DNA of 64,000 nt from Ustilago trichophora. Lineage: Eukaryota; Basidiomycota; Ustilaginomycetes; Ustilaginales; Ustilaginaceae. The notes beneath the pieces were generated by a model, which saw nothing but the letters and a program-made list of their open reading frames with translations, ran no database searches and was not told where the DNA came from. The translations under genes and the position numbers were made by a program. The stretch lies in assembly GCA_900323505.1 (NCBI GenBank), contig OOIN01000040.1:393655-457654 (forward strand), written 5' to 3'. Below, one piece after another: positions 9,365 to 19,403 of this stretch (positions are counted from its first letter, which is position 1; every line of letters begins with the position of its first letter).

Positions 9365-12300
9365 CTATTGATGATGCTGGTGATTCTGGTGGTGGTGATG
9401 TTGCTGCTGACTAAACCCGCTCAGCAACCGATTAGGATCCTGCAACGCGGTAATCAGATCGACGGCTGCGGTCGGATGATAGTTCGGTACATTGCTTCCG
9501 GCACTCGGATTAAAAGCCTTAAAGAACTCGTCCCACTCGTTGTAGCCTTCTGACGCAACGGGCATCGAGGCCCAGAATGCGGCGTCGTTGGCGTTGATCG
9601 GATACACTGCTTGCTGTTGCATCTGATGTTGATTGGGCAGCGTGGGATCGTAGGGTTGCGGTTGGAGAAAGTGCGCCGCCGGTTGTGATGGCGGTGGCGG
9701 TGCGAGGTTGGATAGGTCGGGGTTGGCGGTGGCGGTGGTGTTGGTGGAGAGTTCGAGAGGGATGTGCGAAGTGGTGGGGTCGAGGTGGGGGTGCGAGTCG
9801 ATGGATCCGTCTTGGCTGGGGACGATGGATCCACCGTGTGATTGGGGCATGTGAGCAGGTACGCCGACTGTGCTGAGCAGCTGATGGGCGTTGGTGAACC
9901 CTTCGTGCGATTCGTGCTTGAGGGTCGAATTCTGAAGACCTTGCATGCCAGAACTCTGGCCCTGGCCATTTTCTGACAGTTGCGCAGCTGTCACCGGAGG
10001 CAGCGATGGGCTCAACGGTCGAGCCTGGGCACTTGCAATGCATAGGTTCCGCAACACAGCAACGTGATTCGATGCACTCTGCCATGTAGGTCCGATGCGC
10101 TTGAGATAGCGCACGCACTCGGCGAGATATAGGGCGCTGGTCTTGACAAGCTCGGATGAGCCTTCGAGCTCTGCCTCGTTGACGTGATGCGCCTCGGCGT
10201 CGCCGCTGCCTGTATGCAATTCTGCATCTTCACCAACGGCAGAGCCCGAGTCGTGCTGTCCATCATTTGTGGATGCGCCGGGCTCATGCAAAGGCATCTT
10301 GGATCCTCTTCGACTCCAAATGGATGATTGGCGTGCTTTGAATGCCACAACGCTTTTACTGGCTGCCAAAGCGGCGTGGATGGTGGCGCTCTGGAAGATG
10401 AGATAGACCCAGCTACTCGAGATCTTGCGAATGCGGAAAGACGAGCCGTAGACATGCAGAATGTCGCACACCTCTTTGGCTGCTGCATTGCAAATGTCGA
10501 GACCAGCCGGCTCGGGACATTTGTCCTTAGTTGTGTTTTGTGCACCTTTCTTTGGGGGTCGAGCACCATTCTTCTTGCCTTGATCGGTCGATAAGACCTC
10601 ATCAGCCTCGGCCGCAGCGTCGTGAGGCTCTTCTGAGATGGTACCACTGCGGTCCTTTGGACCTTCGAGCAGCTTCGGCACACGAGGACGGTGCAGCAAG
10701 ATGAGGCAAATGCAGTACCACGATCTCATGGTTAAAATTTGCGGCGGAAGGCCACGGTGTGCATCGGACTCTTTGCGGTCTGCCGAGCCAGTTCGAGATG
10801 GGAGCGACGACAACAACTCGGGCGATGTCCATGTACCTGACCATTTGAGGTGGGAAGGCAGATTAGCGCGCCACTTTGACAAGCGATCATTCAACCGTAG
10901 CAGCGCTTCGTAGTCGGAAGCTCCCTTTGTACGGCGGCGGTCGCGCTTTGCCTGAGGACTGTAGACCTCTTCGAGAATGCGTTCGAGGATGGCCATGACC
11001 TCTGCCCATGCTTTGAAGCTGCTGAGGGCATGCACCTTGACGCCTTCGAGGCGAGGCTGTTGGTTCTTTTCGACAAATTTGCGGGTTGTCTCGTTGATCC
11101 ACAGATCGTATTCGTCGGCTTCTTGAACGGATGGCCAGTCGGTCTCGATCTCGGCGCTGCGGAGCTGAGCTGGTTTGTCGAGGGCAGTCGAGAGGATCTT
11201 GTCGAGAATGAAGCAAGCCCAGAAGACGCGCACCCTTTCTTGAAACAACGCGCCAGTCCGACGAGGGTCGATGTTGCCGCTGTCTCCGTTGTATTGGGCG
11301 GATGCCGAGTCAAGACGACTGCTGTCTTCGTGAGCCCCAGAAGACGAAGCAGTCGAGGCGGGCATAGTGCAGCGATGGAGATTCATGTCGAGTGCCATTC
11401 GACAGGCAATGCCACCAAACTGAAAGGCACTGGAAGTGTTTCCACAACCCAGCTCGATGACGCTGATGAGGATGGCAGCTTGAATGGTGCCGATATCCTG
11501 AGCAAACTTGCCTTCGAAGATGCGCGTCTTGACTCTCTGAACAAAGTGATCACGAAGTTCGTTCGACTTCCAAGATGGTTCAGAACCTTGAGGCGATTCG
11601 GCGTAGAGTAGCTCCATGACTGGGTTGGTGCTCGGATGATCTTCATCAGCAGTGGCGTCGAGGTAAGCGTCAAAAGTGTTGGAAGCGACGGCAAGGATGG
11701 CTTCAAAGACGATGGGACGTGAACGCTTGAGCGAGTGAAGCGAAGTGACGGAAGGCAGGTAGATGATGGGCCAGTGAGGATGAACAAAGACCTGGTAGAT
11801 GTCAAGTAGACGTTGCAGAATATGCGGCGGTAAACGGTCCTCTAGATGGACCTTGGAGGAGGAGGAGGAGGACGAGTAGGGATGGTTGGCAGCTGCTGAG
11901 CTCGGACGAACGTGGTAATCGAGCCAATGAGCGCCAGGAGACGAGATCTGAGAGCGGGGTATGGAAGCTGGGCCTCGGGGTGAGGGTGGCTGGGATCCGT
12001 TGTACCAGGGGCGATGTGGCATGGCGGTGGAAGATGGGCTGTAGCCATGAGAGGCGCCGGTGAATGCAGGAGATGGATTGACACCTGTGCTATGCGAGGA
12101 GGAGGTAGCAGTTTGAACCGCAGCGGGTATCGTGTTGCTGGAGGGTTCGGTGAGTCTGCTTGCCGAGACGGGATGACGGCTAGACAAGGTGGAAGAGGAT
12201 GGAACGGTTGAGGTGCTGTCATAGGGAGATGCGCCAGTCGCATGATGAGTGCCGGGACTGTCGTAGAGGCTGCGACTAGGGTGTGATCGCGGTGAAGGGA

Positions 12301-12586
12301 ATGTAGAGGCGGAAGCGGCGGTGTTGGAGCGGCCAGAAGGCAAGCTGGCTGCTGCGCGGTCTGTGATGGGCTGCGACGCTGGATCGAAAGAAGTTTGGGA
12401 GGAAGTGTGAGGCGGAAGCATGGATCGATGCGAGGCTAGCGGAGAAGAGCGATGATGGTCTCGAAACGAGCCTTGAAGAGGATAGGCATCGAAATGATGA
12501 GCTGTTGGGGTCGCATGTTGGTGAGAGAAGCGAGTGTCAGAAGAGGAAGATGGCCAGGAGTGATCCGAATGATGAAAGTTGTTATG

Positions 12587-12622
<36 letters not shown>

Positions 12623-13408
12623 AAGATGCTGCGGTTGCAAGTAGTGCTGGTTGAGGTTGGTAGAAGCGTGCTGCGAGGCATGAGTGTTGGGAGTGAACGG
12701 ATGGCTCGCGGAAGTCGAAGCGAAAAGGCCAGCAGTGTTGTCAGCTGGTTGAGAGGAGCGCGCGGGAAGAGGAGGACTGGAAGCACTGTGATGTGGATAA
12801 GCTGGCCTGGACCATGAGGAATGAGCGTCGTAGTGGGTATGTGAGGCTGATGTTAGGTGCGAAGATATTGTGGATCTCTCTTCCGAGGCGTAGCGAGCGT
12901 CGGAGGATGGCCTAGCGGTGAGCGAAGCAATGGTGGACTGGGATGGTGAAGGTATGGCTCTGTCGCTTGAATGCAATGCATAATCAAAATCGCTTGTTTG
13001 AGGGTTATAACGCTTTTGCGATGTGGACGGCTTGTTGTCCGCCGAAGGAGGATCATCAGAATTGGGTTTGCGAGTGTCGTTTGCAGAATGCGTCCTGGAT
13101 GAAGATGGTGCTTTACGCTTGGCTGGAGTGGATGATGAAGTGGACGGTGTGCTCTGCGATGGTGATTCTTGAAGTTTCTTCTTTCGACCACCTCTTGGAT
13201 CGCAGCCCTTAGGAGGGCCGCGTTTCTTTTGGGCACCATATTCGCAAACGACGGAATCCTTGGAACAGTTGTTGCAAGGCTGTAGACCGTCACATTTGAC
13301 CTTTCGACGAGAGCAGTGGAGGCAGGCTCTGCTGGATCGAATGCGTGCCGAGTCGTTGGCGCTAGATTTGGGATCCGAAGGTGACATGGAAGTTGATGGT
13401 TTCGACAT
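9365..13408 (-). CDS. Zn2Cys6 fungal transcription factor, very large
   Basis: The 1347-residue product is a nuclear regulator. A binuclear zinc cluster sits at residues 29-55 with spacing C-x2-C-x6-C-x5-C-x2-C-x6-C, followed directly by the basic linker QKKRGPPKG and a second basic patch. A long disordered Ser/His/Pro/Gln region (about 85-520) contains a polyglutamine run encoded by CTG repeats on the plus strand near 12590-12622. The fungal-specific regulatory domain occupies about 525-770, with HPHWPIIYLP, a helix pair ending in RMALDMNLHRC, and FWACFILDKILSTALDKP. The C-terminus is rich in Gln and His. The frame extends to 13453 only through a GTG; 13408 is the first ATG. The target genes cannot be read from sequence. 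The linker and middle domain recall regulators of sugar or polysaccharide use, but this is weak. Confidence 0.88.
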
Positions 13409-14558
13409 GATGGCGAGCCAAGATGAGCTTGGGCTGAGTTGCGCAGTGATCACACGCTGTCCAAGCTGTGATCGATACAGCGCTGCACAGCCTTGGACCA
13501 GTGTTGGAGCTTAGCGGCAGTGCCGAAAGGTGATCAGACGAGCATTGCAATGGCAGATGTGTTTGAACCAGTATCGGGCGAGACAGCTGACTCGGAAGAA
13601 TGCCAAAGTATCGATGACTGAGATGGTGATGATATCAAGCGGCTGATCCGATGGTTGCGCGTTCCGCAAGATGTGCAGTGTAACGTCGTGCGTCAGTTGT
13701 GTGCTTGCGTTGGAATTGCCGACACGGTCTGATGGCGAACGACTTGCCAAGACTGACGACGGGCTCGAAAACGTCGGATAGAACTATGTACGCTGTCAAG
13801 GACGAGACAGCTCACAAAGGTTGGAGATGGGGGAGATGAAGGGATGGAAGAAAGTCACAAGGAGATGACGCTCAAGATTCAAGCATCCAACCAACTCACA
13901 CTCAACCCAATCCAAATACGCAAAAGGCTATACAGCCGTGCATCTCGGATTTGTGGAGGACGCCGAGTCGCAGCAGTCGAAAGAGCACCAAAGGTCAGTG
14001 ACGCCAAATTGCGATTCAACTGGCCCCCAGAGCATCATCGCATCCTTCCAGGGTCTTGCCTCTGTTGGGTTGCAAGTCTTTGCAGCTTATCCGCCCACTT
14101 GGCGCTTGATCGCAGTGTCCAGTTTCCGGCTCAGTTGTCAGAGCCAAGTCAACCCCACGCGTTCTCCCCACACTCGAGCCTGTGCAGGAATTTTGGATGG
14201 CGCTGCATCGCTGCTAGTCAAGTTGGTTACGGCTTATGCTGCTGCTACAGTACTGTACAGTACAGTACTGTACTGTACACTCCGTTCCGGTTCAGCCGGC
14301 CAATCCGGTCATCCAATTTGTGGCTTGCTCCTCGTACTCCGCAAATCAACTTGACAGCTCAGTTAGATCTCAAATTGTCTTTGGCTTGTTAGTTTTGGCT
14401 CGCAAATAGCCGACTAGCATCTGTCCACTATGTTCACAAAAGGCCATCCATCACCTTCTACTCCTTTGATCTCTTCCCCTGCTTATGTACTGCAGTCCCC
14501 GATGGTTAGATGAGCAAGAAAGGAAAAAGAAAAACAAAAAATAAAATCAAAAAGAAAA
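13409..14558. other. Intergenic region with palindromic TACAGTACTGTA cluster
   Basis: No gene is supported. A plus-strand frame at 13844-14392 exists but has no family features. The outstanding element is a 34-base run of overlapping TACAGTACTGTAC units at 14246-14279. Confidence 0.5.
14246..14279. repeat. Palindromic TACAGTACTGTAC repeat cluster
   Basis: Overlapping copies of TACAGTAC and its complement GTACTGTA form a near-perfect self-complementary run. The same 8-12 base core recurs singly in many other intergenic stretches of the window and is not obvious in coding sequence. Confidence 0.75.
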
Positions 14559-14676
14559 TGCTCCTTACCTGGGTCGAACAGGTGACCTCCCGATAAACCG
14601 TATCCACTGCAAACAGTGGCGACTACAGAAACTGAATTCTTCAGTCGGACGCTCGTACCAACTGAGCTAAAGAAGC
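14559..14676 (-). tRNA. tRNA-Phe (anticodon GAA) with a 44-base intron
   Basis: The acceptor stem GCTTCTT pairs with AAGGAGC, with discriminator A. The D arm is GCTC/GAGC, the anticodon stem TCCGA/TCGGG, and the T stem ACCTG/CAGGT with loop TTCGACC. The anticodon loop CTGAAG is interrupted after base 37 by an intron at 14595-14638 and closed by A38. The mature molecule is 74 bases. T-rich sequence directly after the 3' end (A-rich on the plus strand, 14521-14558) serves as pol III terminator. The intron is longer than the 18-19 bases known in budding yeast tRNA-Phe. Confidence 0.9.
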
Positions 14677-15924
14677 AATGTGCTTAAACAGCGATTCAGC
14701 AGTATACATATACTATACATACTTCACCATGGGAGCCTGGCATTGGCTTCATCAGCTTCCGCATCAGCTTTATTTCCTCGAACTTGCCTGGCTGAAAACA
14801 TGCTCATACCCCACTGTTCAGGTTGGCAGTCGATGTTGCCGAGATGAGTTGGATGTCGGCAATGTCCGAAATGCACTTGCTCGCTCGCCTAACACAGAGA
14901 CCGATAAGCGGAGAAACCCTTTTTCTTGGAGAAATTAGAGCTCGCACACCTCTTCCTTGCGCTTGTCGAGGCTATGCGCACAGTACACAGCTCTTGTTAG
15001 CAGCTATACAGTACACTTCTGACTCGACAAAGGAAGCAGCCCACCTCGTGTTAGTGAATGCTTCAAAGCAGTGACCGCAATGTTCTGCTAGGTCACGCTA
15101 CAAGGGAGGACTGCAGATGGTTCCTGGCGGCTAGGCACGCTGGTGGAACAAGCAGGAATATGCGTAAAGTGCCGCATTTCGGCAGAGGCGTGTCATTTCT
15201 CAAAAGGTCAAGTTGACTCGAGTCGGCTCTTCCAAAACTCCGTTTTCCGCCCAAGTCACACATCTCTGATTGCGCAGCACCATTGCTTTCTTGTCCGTTA
15301 CTCTCCATCTTCCCACATACCCTATCCATCTCAGACATTCGTCGTCTTCGCTCAACAAGGCGTCGTACAATAATTCCACCAAAACAGCCAACGAGACATA
15401 GCTTTGCTTCCACCCCGCCCATCCCCACTCTTTCCCGAGGAATTGGCTTCTGTCGCAAAAGGAGTCGACCTTCGACTTCAATCACCACCACTTCCGCCAC
15501 TGCCGCGTACCGAGCATCTCCATCTCTGCTCCCACCTGATATCGACTCGGCTTTGGCCTTGCAAAAACGCGCCAAGCTTTCCGACCTCATCCAGACAGCT
15601 CACCGCAGCCTCGATCTGCCATCCAACCCTGAGCTTCTCCCTCTCATCCCCACCGGTTCATCACGGGGTTTGCGCCTTATTCACACCCACATCAACCCAA
15701 TCAGCATTTAAGTCCTAGGCTTTGGCCAAGCGGTTGCAGCACTTGACACATTCAGCCCGCTCAAGCCTCGCTGAGAGTGTCCTACTTTACATCGACGTCG
15801 CTCTTACGCTTAGCCATATCGCATCGATGCGTCATCATTTCGCCTAGCTATCGACCAGCGAGCCATCAACACTCGTCATTTATTCCTTGCCGGCTAGCCT
15901 CGCTCTAGAGCACAGCTTTCAACC
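14677..15924. other. Upstream region of the second Zn2Cys6 gene
   Basis: This probably holds a long promoter and 5' leader. A plus-strand open stretch of 142 codons (15283-15711, Ser/Pro/Arg-rich) ends 214 bases before the regulator's ATG. It could be a leader ORF or chance. A TACAGTACAC motif lies at about 15007. Nothing else is recognised. Confidence 0.45.
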
Positions 15925-18909
15925 ATGTCATCTGCAGATGCAGCCGACTATGGATTCAAGCGCTTTCGCGTAGCAAGAGCATGTGTCGTCTGTCGTCTTC
16001 GCAAGACCAAATGCAACGGCGAGCAGCCATGCGACCGATGTAAAGCACACTCGGCAGAATGCAAGTATGAAACCGTAGAGTCGCCCGTACCCAAGCGAAT
16101 CAGTCGTACTGGCTCAACCTCATCCGTCCCAAACACCGGTCGAGCATCCCGGGGCAGAGATGACAATGACGATCTCATCAGCGATGACAGTTCCCCCGCC
16201 GATGCTGCTGCTGAATCAAGAGCTGCCAAGAGGCAAAAGAGAGCCATGATCGACCAGATTGCAGATCGAAGATGGGGTGACCGGCTCCCTTCCCGCTCTT
16301 CCACCAACGTGCGCAAATCAGGCTACAAGCTCCATCATCTCGAGCTTTACGCCTCAATCGACCAGGACGAGCCAACCGACCACGAGACCGAGCTGCACAC
16401 AGAGGACGGCATTCGCGCCCATGACCAGAACACGGGCAACATGCAGTTTTACGGATTCACTTCCAACTTCAACTTTCAGCATCGACTCGCCCAGACTGTT
16501 GAGGCGCTTCGACTCCGCGAGCAGCACCAGCATGGATCCAACAGCAGCAATTCGAGAGCAGGTGCTGGCGCCAATGGAGGCAGTGATGGTGCCTCGGCTA
16601 CTTTGGAAACCAGTCGCCGCTCTTCGCATCTACCCGAAAGCATGAAAATTTGGGGCCATCAAGACATCATCTTTCGCCAAAGTTTGTCAGAGAAGAGTTT
16701 TCCGACACTCGACGCCTGCAAAGATGCCGTTGGCGACTCGACATTCTTGCCGCCGTCCATCGTTGACCGTTTTATCGAAAATTACATGACTCTTATTCAG
16801 CCACAGCTCGGCGCGGTTCCCAAAAGACAGATCCTCAAATGGGTTAAAGATGCCAAGGCGCTCGGCTATCTCTCGCGAGGCTTCTCTGGTGTTCCTTCCA
16901 TGGCTGCGTTTGGTCCCGGTACCCACAACAACCTTCAAGCTGGACAAAAGCCTGGACAGTCGCCGATGCGTACCAACGAGCTCGCTGCGCTCTACGTTGT
17001 CTTGGCCCTTGGCGCCCTGATGGATGAGGGCGATTGGGAAGACTGTTTTGCGCCGGTGCCCATGACTCGCGAAGGCGCTATCGCTTGCGCCACCACTCTC
17101 TTCCTTCTCGCCAAGAAGCGGCTCGAAGAGATCGTCGAGAACTCGAGTATCCAAAGTGCACGCTGTCTGGTGCTCATGAGCTTCTTCTCGCTCCAATGGT
17201 CCAGTCCCAACGTCGCATATCTCTACATTGGCTATGCAGCACGTATGTGCATCTCGATCGGGCTTCATCGCGAAACGTTTTACCCGCCAAGCAACCCAAG
17301 AAGCACAGAGCATCGACAGCTATGGTGGACATGCTACGGCATCGAGAGGATGATCTCGACGTGGTTCGGTCAGCCGTCTGCTATTCGAGACGATGATCTC
17401 TCGGTGCGTCTGCCCCAGCCTGAGAACTCGTACGACGCATATCTGCTCGTGTACGCCCAGACCACACGCATCTGTTCCGACATGAGCAGGCTCTCTGCCA
17501 ACCCACCGGCCAACGCTCACGATGTGCTGTTAGCTGCAGAACGCATGGAAGCGGAGATGATGCGTATTCGACAAGAGGCACCCAAGGAACTCGCCATCGG
17601 ACTTCGCGACGGCTTCAATCGCGATGCTGACGACGACTCGGACTCATCCGATCTTGTGGTCCGACGTTACTCTGTCACCATCCTTTGGTGGTATTTGCGC
17701 TTGCTCATACACAGTCCGCTAGTCATCTTTGCGTTATACTGCCGCTCCATCGGTACCGACATCCCGCGCACCGTGCTCGACAAAACGCACACCTCAGCAC
17801 GCGCAGGGCAACAGATCATCGATGCTATCTCCAACGCACGAAGCGACATGCCCCGGCCTGGTCTGGACAATATGCGATTTGGCAGTTTCTACCTTGACTC
17901 TGCGTGTACCATCGTACTAGCAGCGATCTTGTGCGATCCAAGCAACCAGGAATTGGCATTTGGATATTTGGCAGCGATCGATCGGGCGATCAAGTATCTA
18001 GAGAAGAAGGAGCGTATCTATGCAGACCATGGTACCACGGCGTCACTGCACAAGGCGAGAGACTTGGTGGTGTTGGCGAGGCAGGTGGTGAGGGCAGCAG
18101 CAGGTCAGACGGCGAGCTCGAGGGTGAGCGACCAGCAGAGGGCTGCTCGCGCCAAAGCTTCTGCCACGGGTACGTCCGCACCAGCGGTGCAGGCGAATAG
18201 CGCCACAGTTGCGAGCAATGGTGCTGTGGATGCGGCTGGCAGGACAGCACAGATCGGTCACGGCCGCTTTGAATCCACCTTCTCAACCAGCTCAGAACGC
18301 GGAACAGCCTCAGGTGAGCGAGCTGAACTTGATAGAGACGGTCAGAATGGTGCAAGTGATGATGCAGCGGATATGGCACAGCGCAACGCTATAGCCGACA
18401 TGCAGGGCGAGAGAAGCACCTCAACCGACCTGTCGGTATCCTCGCTGCTGGGTCCTACTTCTTCCACTGCCGCCTATCGACCATCCTCAGGCACGCCTGC
18501 GGATGCGAATGCCACACCTGATACGATACAGACAGAGGGCAGGACGTATGCCAACGAACGCGACGAATGGATGCAATACTTCCTGTCCAATTTTGACTGG
18601 CTCTCGCAGCCTGGCACCACACCTCAACCTTTCAGCAACAATTTTTCGCCCCCGACCAACGGCGCAACTCCGGATCACATGGGACGGGTGATCCCCTCAC
18701 ATTTGAGCGGGAGAGGTGTTGAACCGGTAGCCTCGCCAGGGTTGAGTTCGCCAGGCAGTGCGGGCGGGCCGGCATCGCTGAGCGAGCTGGATATTGGACT
18801 GCTGATGGGCGGTGTCAGCGTTATGGAGGGTGTCACAGATCCGAATGGGATTGGACACGGAGAGAATGGCATGGTGGGGACCGCGAGTCAAGCTTTGTTC
18901 AATAAGTAA
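15925..18909 (+). CDS. Zn2Cys6 fungal transcription factor
   Basis: The 994-residue product has a zinc cluster at residues 20-46 (C-x2-C-x6-C-x5-C-x2-C-x6-C; core ACVVCRLRKTKCNGEQPC). A charged, Ser-rich linker with a KRQKR patch follows. The fungal transcription-factor domain spans roughly 270-560, with LAALYVVLALGALMDEGDWE, a repeat-like helical segment and the family hallmark YIGYAARMCISIGLHRE, then RQLWWTCYGIERMISTWFGQPSAIRDDDL. The C-terminal third (about 720-994) is disordered and rich in Ala, Ser and Gly, with one conserved-looking WMQYFLSNFDWL patch that could be an activation segment. The ATG at 15925 follows a good context (AACC) and precedes the cluster closely. It is transcribed divergently from the tRNA-Phe. 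Its targets are unknown. Confidence 0.88.
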   Translation: MSSADAADYGFKRFRVARACVVCRLRKTKCNGEQPCDRCKAHSAECKYETVESPVPKRISRTGSTSSVPNTGRASRGRDDNDDLISDDSSPADAAAESRAAKRQKRAMIDQIADRRWGDRLPSRSSTNVRKSGYKLHHLELYASIDQDEPTDHETELHTEDGIRAHDQNTGNMQFYGFTSNFNFQHRLAQTVEALRLREQHQHGSNSSNSRAGAGANGGSDGASATLETSRRSSHLPESMKIWGHQDIIFRQSLSEKSFPTLDACKDAVGDSTFLPPSIVDRFIENYMTLIQPQLGAVPKRQILKWVKDAKALGYLSRGFSGVPSMAAFGPGTHNNLQAGQKPGQSPMRTNELAALYVVLALGALMDEGDWEDCFAPVPMTREGAIACATTLFLLAKKRLEEIVENSSIQSARCLVLMSFFSLQWSSPNVAYLYIGYAARMCISIGLHRETFYPPSNPRSTEHRQLWWTCYGIERMISTWFGQPSAIRDDDLSVRLPQPENSYDAYLLVYAQTTRICSDMSRLSANPPANAHDVLLAAERMEAEMMRIRQEAPKELAIGLRDGFNRDADDDSDSSDLVVRRYSVTILWWYLRLLIHSPLVIFALYCRSIGTDIPRTVLDKTHTSARAGQQIIDAISNARSDMPRPGLDNMRFGSFYLDSACTIVLAAILCDPSNQELAFGYLAAIDRAIKYLEKKERIYADHGTTASLHKARDLVVLARQVVRAAAGQTASSRVSDQQRAARAKASATGTSAPAVQANSATVASNGAVDAAGRTAQIGHGRFESTFSTSSERGTASGERAELDRDGQNGASDDAADMAQRNAIADMQGERSTSTDLSVSSLLGPTSSTAAYRPSSGTPADANATPDTIQTEGRTYANERDEWMQYFLSNFDWLSQPGTTPQPFSNNFSPPTNGATPDHMGRVIPSHLSGRGVEPVASPGLSSPGSAGGPASLSELDIGLLMGGVSVMEGVTDPNGIGHGENGMVGTASQALFNK

Positions 18910-19403
18910 AGGGCTAGGTGAAGCAATGTTTGCGATTCGCTCAGACAGAGTTGACGACTATCGTACTATCGTATGATGAAAGCGGTGTGATTGTGTGTGA
19001 GACAATGTATGGTATACTGACAAGAGGCAGAGAGGAGGTCTTCGGAGAAAGAGAGCCGTGATGACGGGTCAAGGAGCTGTGATGTTGTTGGCGGACAAAG
19101 AGTGCCAAGAAGCTCAGCTGCACAGCTTAATGTGATAAGACGTGTGACCTTTCGGAAGGCTGTGCGGAATTACACGCGTGTCTGCCGCACAAGCCACAAA
19201 ACGGTACGGCACCTCCACCCGCTTAGACCTTGTTTGCATCCTCGTACGCGAGATCTCGCTTCTCTTGTTACCACAACTTCTATACCTCTCGCAAAACACA
19301 CCACTCATCCCTTCTTCTGCCAACAGGATCACGGACCTTGACACTTGCACAGTCAGTGTCAAATAAGCAAGCAAAGCAAAACAAAACACTCAAAACGGAA
19401 ACA
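18910..19403. other. Intergenic region upstream of the MINDY fusion gene
   Basis: The frame of the next gene is open from 19230, but only from a TTG codon, so this is probably its 5' UTR and promoter. No other feature is seen. Confidence 0.5.

Noticed and set aside
13409..13453. N-terminal extension of the Zn2Cys6 gene at 9365
   Set aside because: It opens with GTG; the first ATG is at 13408.
13844..14392. 182-codon plus-strand frame
   Set aside because: It crosses the palindromic TACAGTACTGTA cluster, has mixed composition and no recognisable domain.
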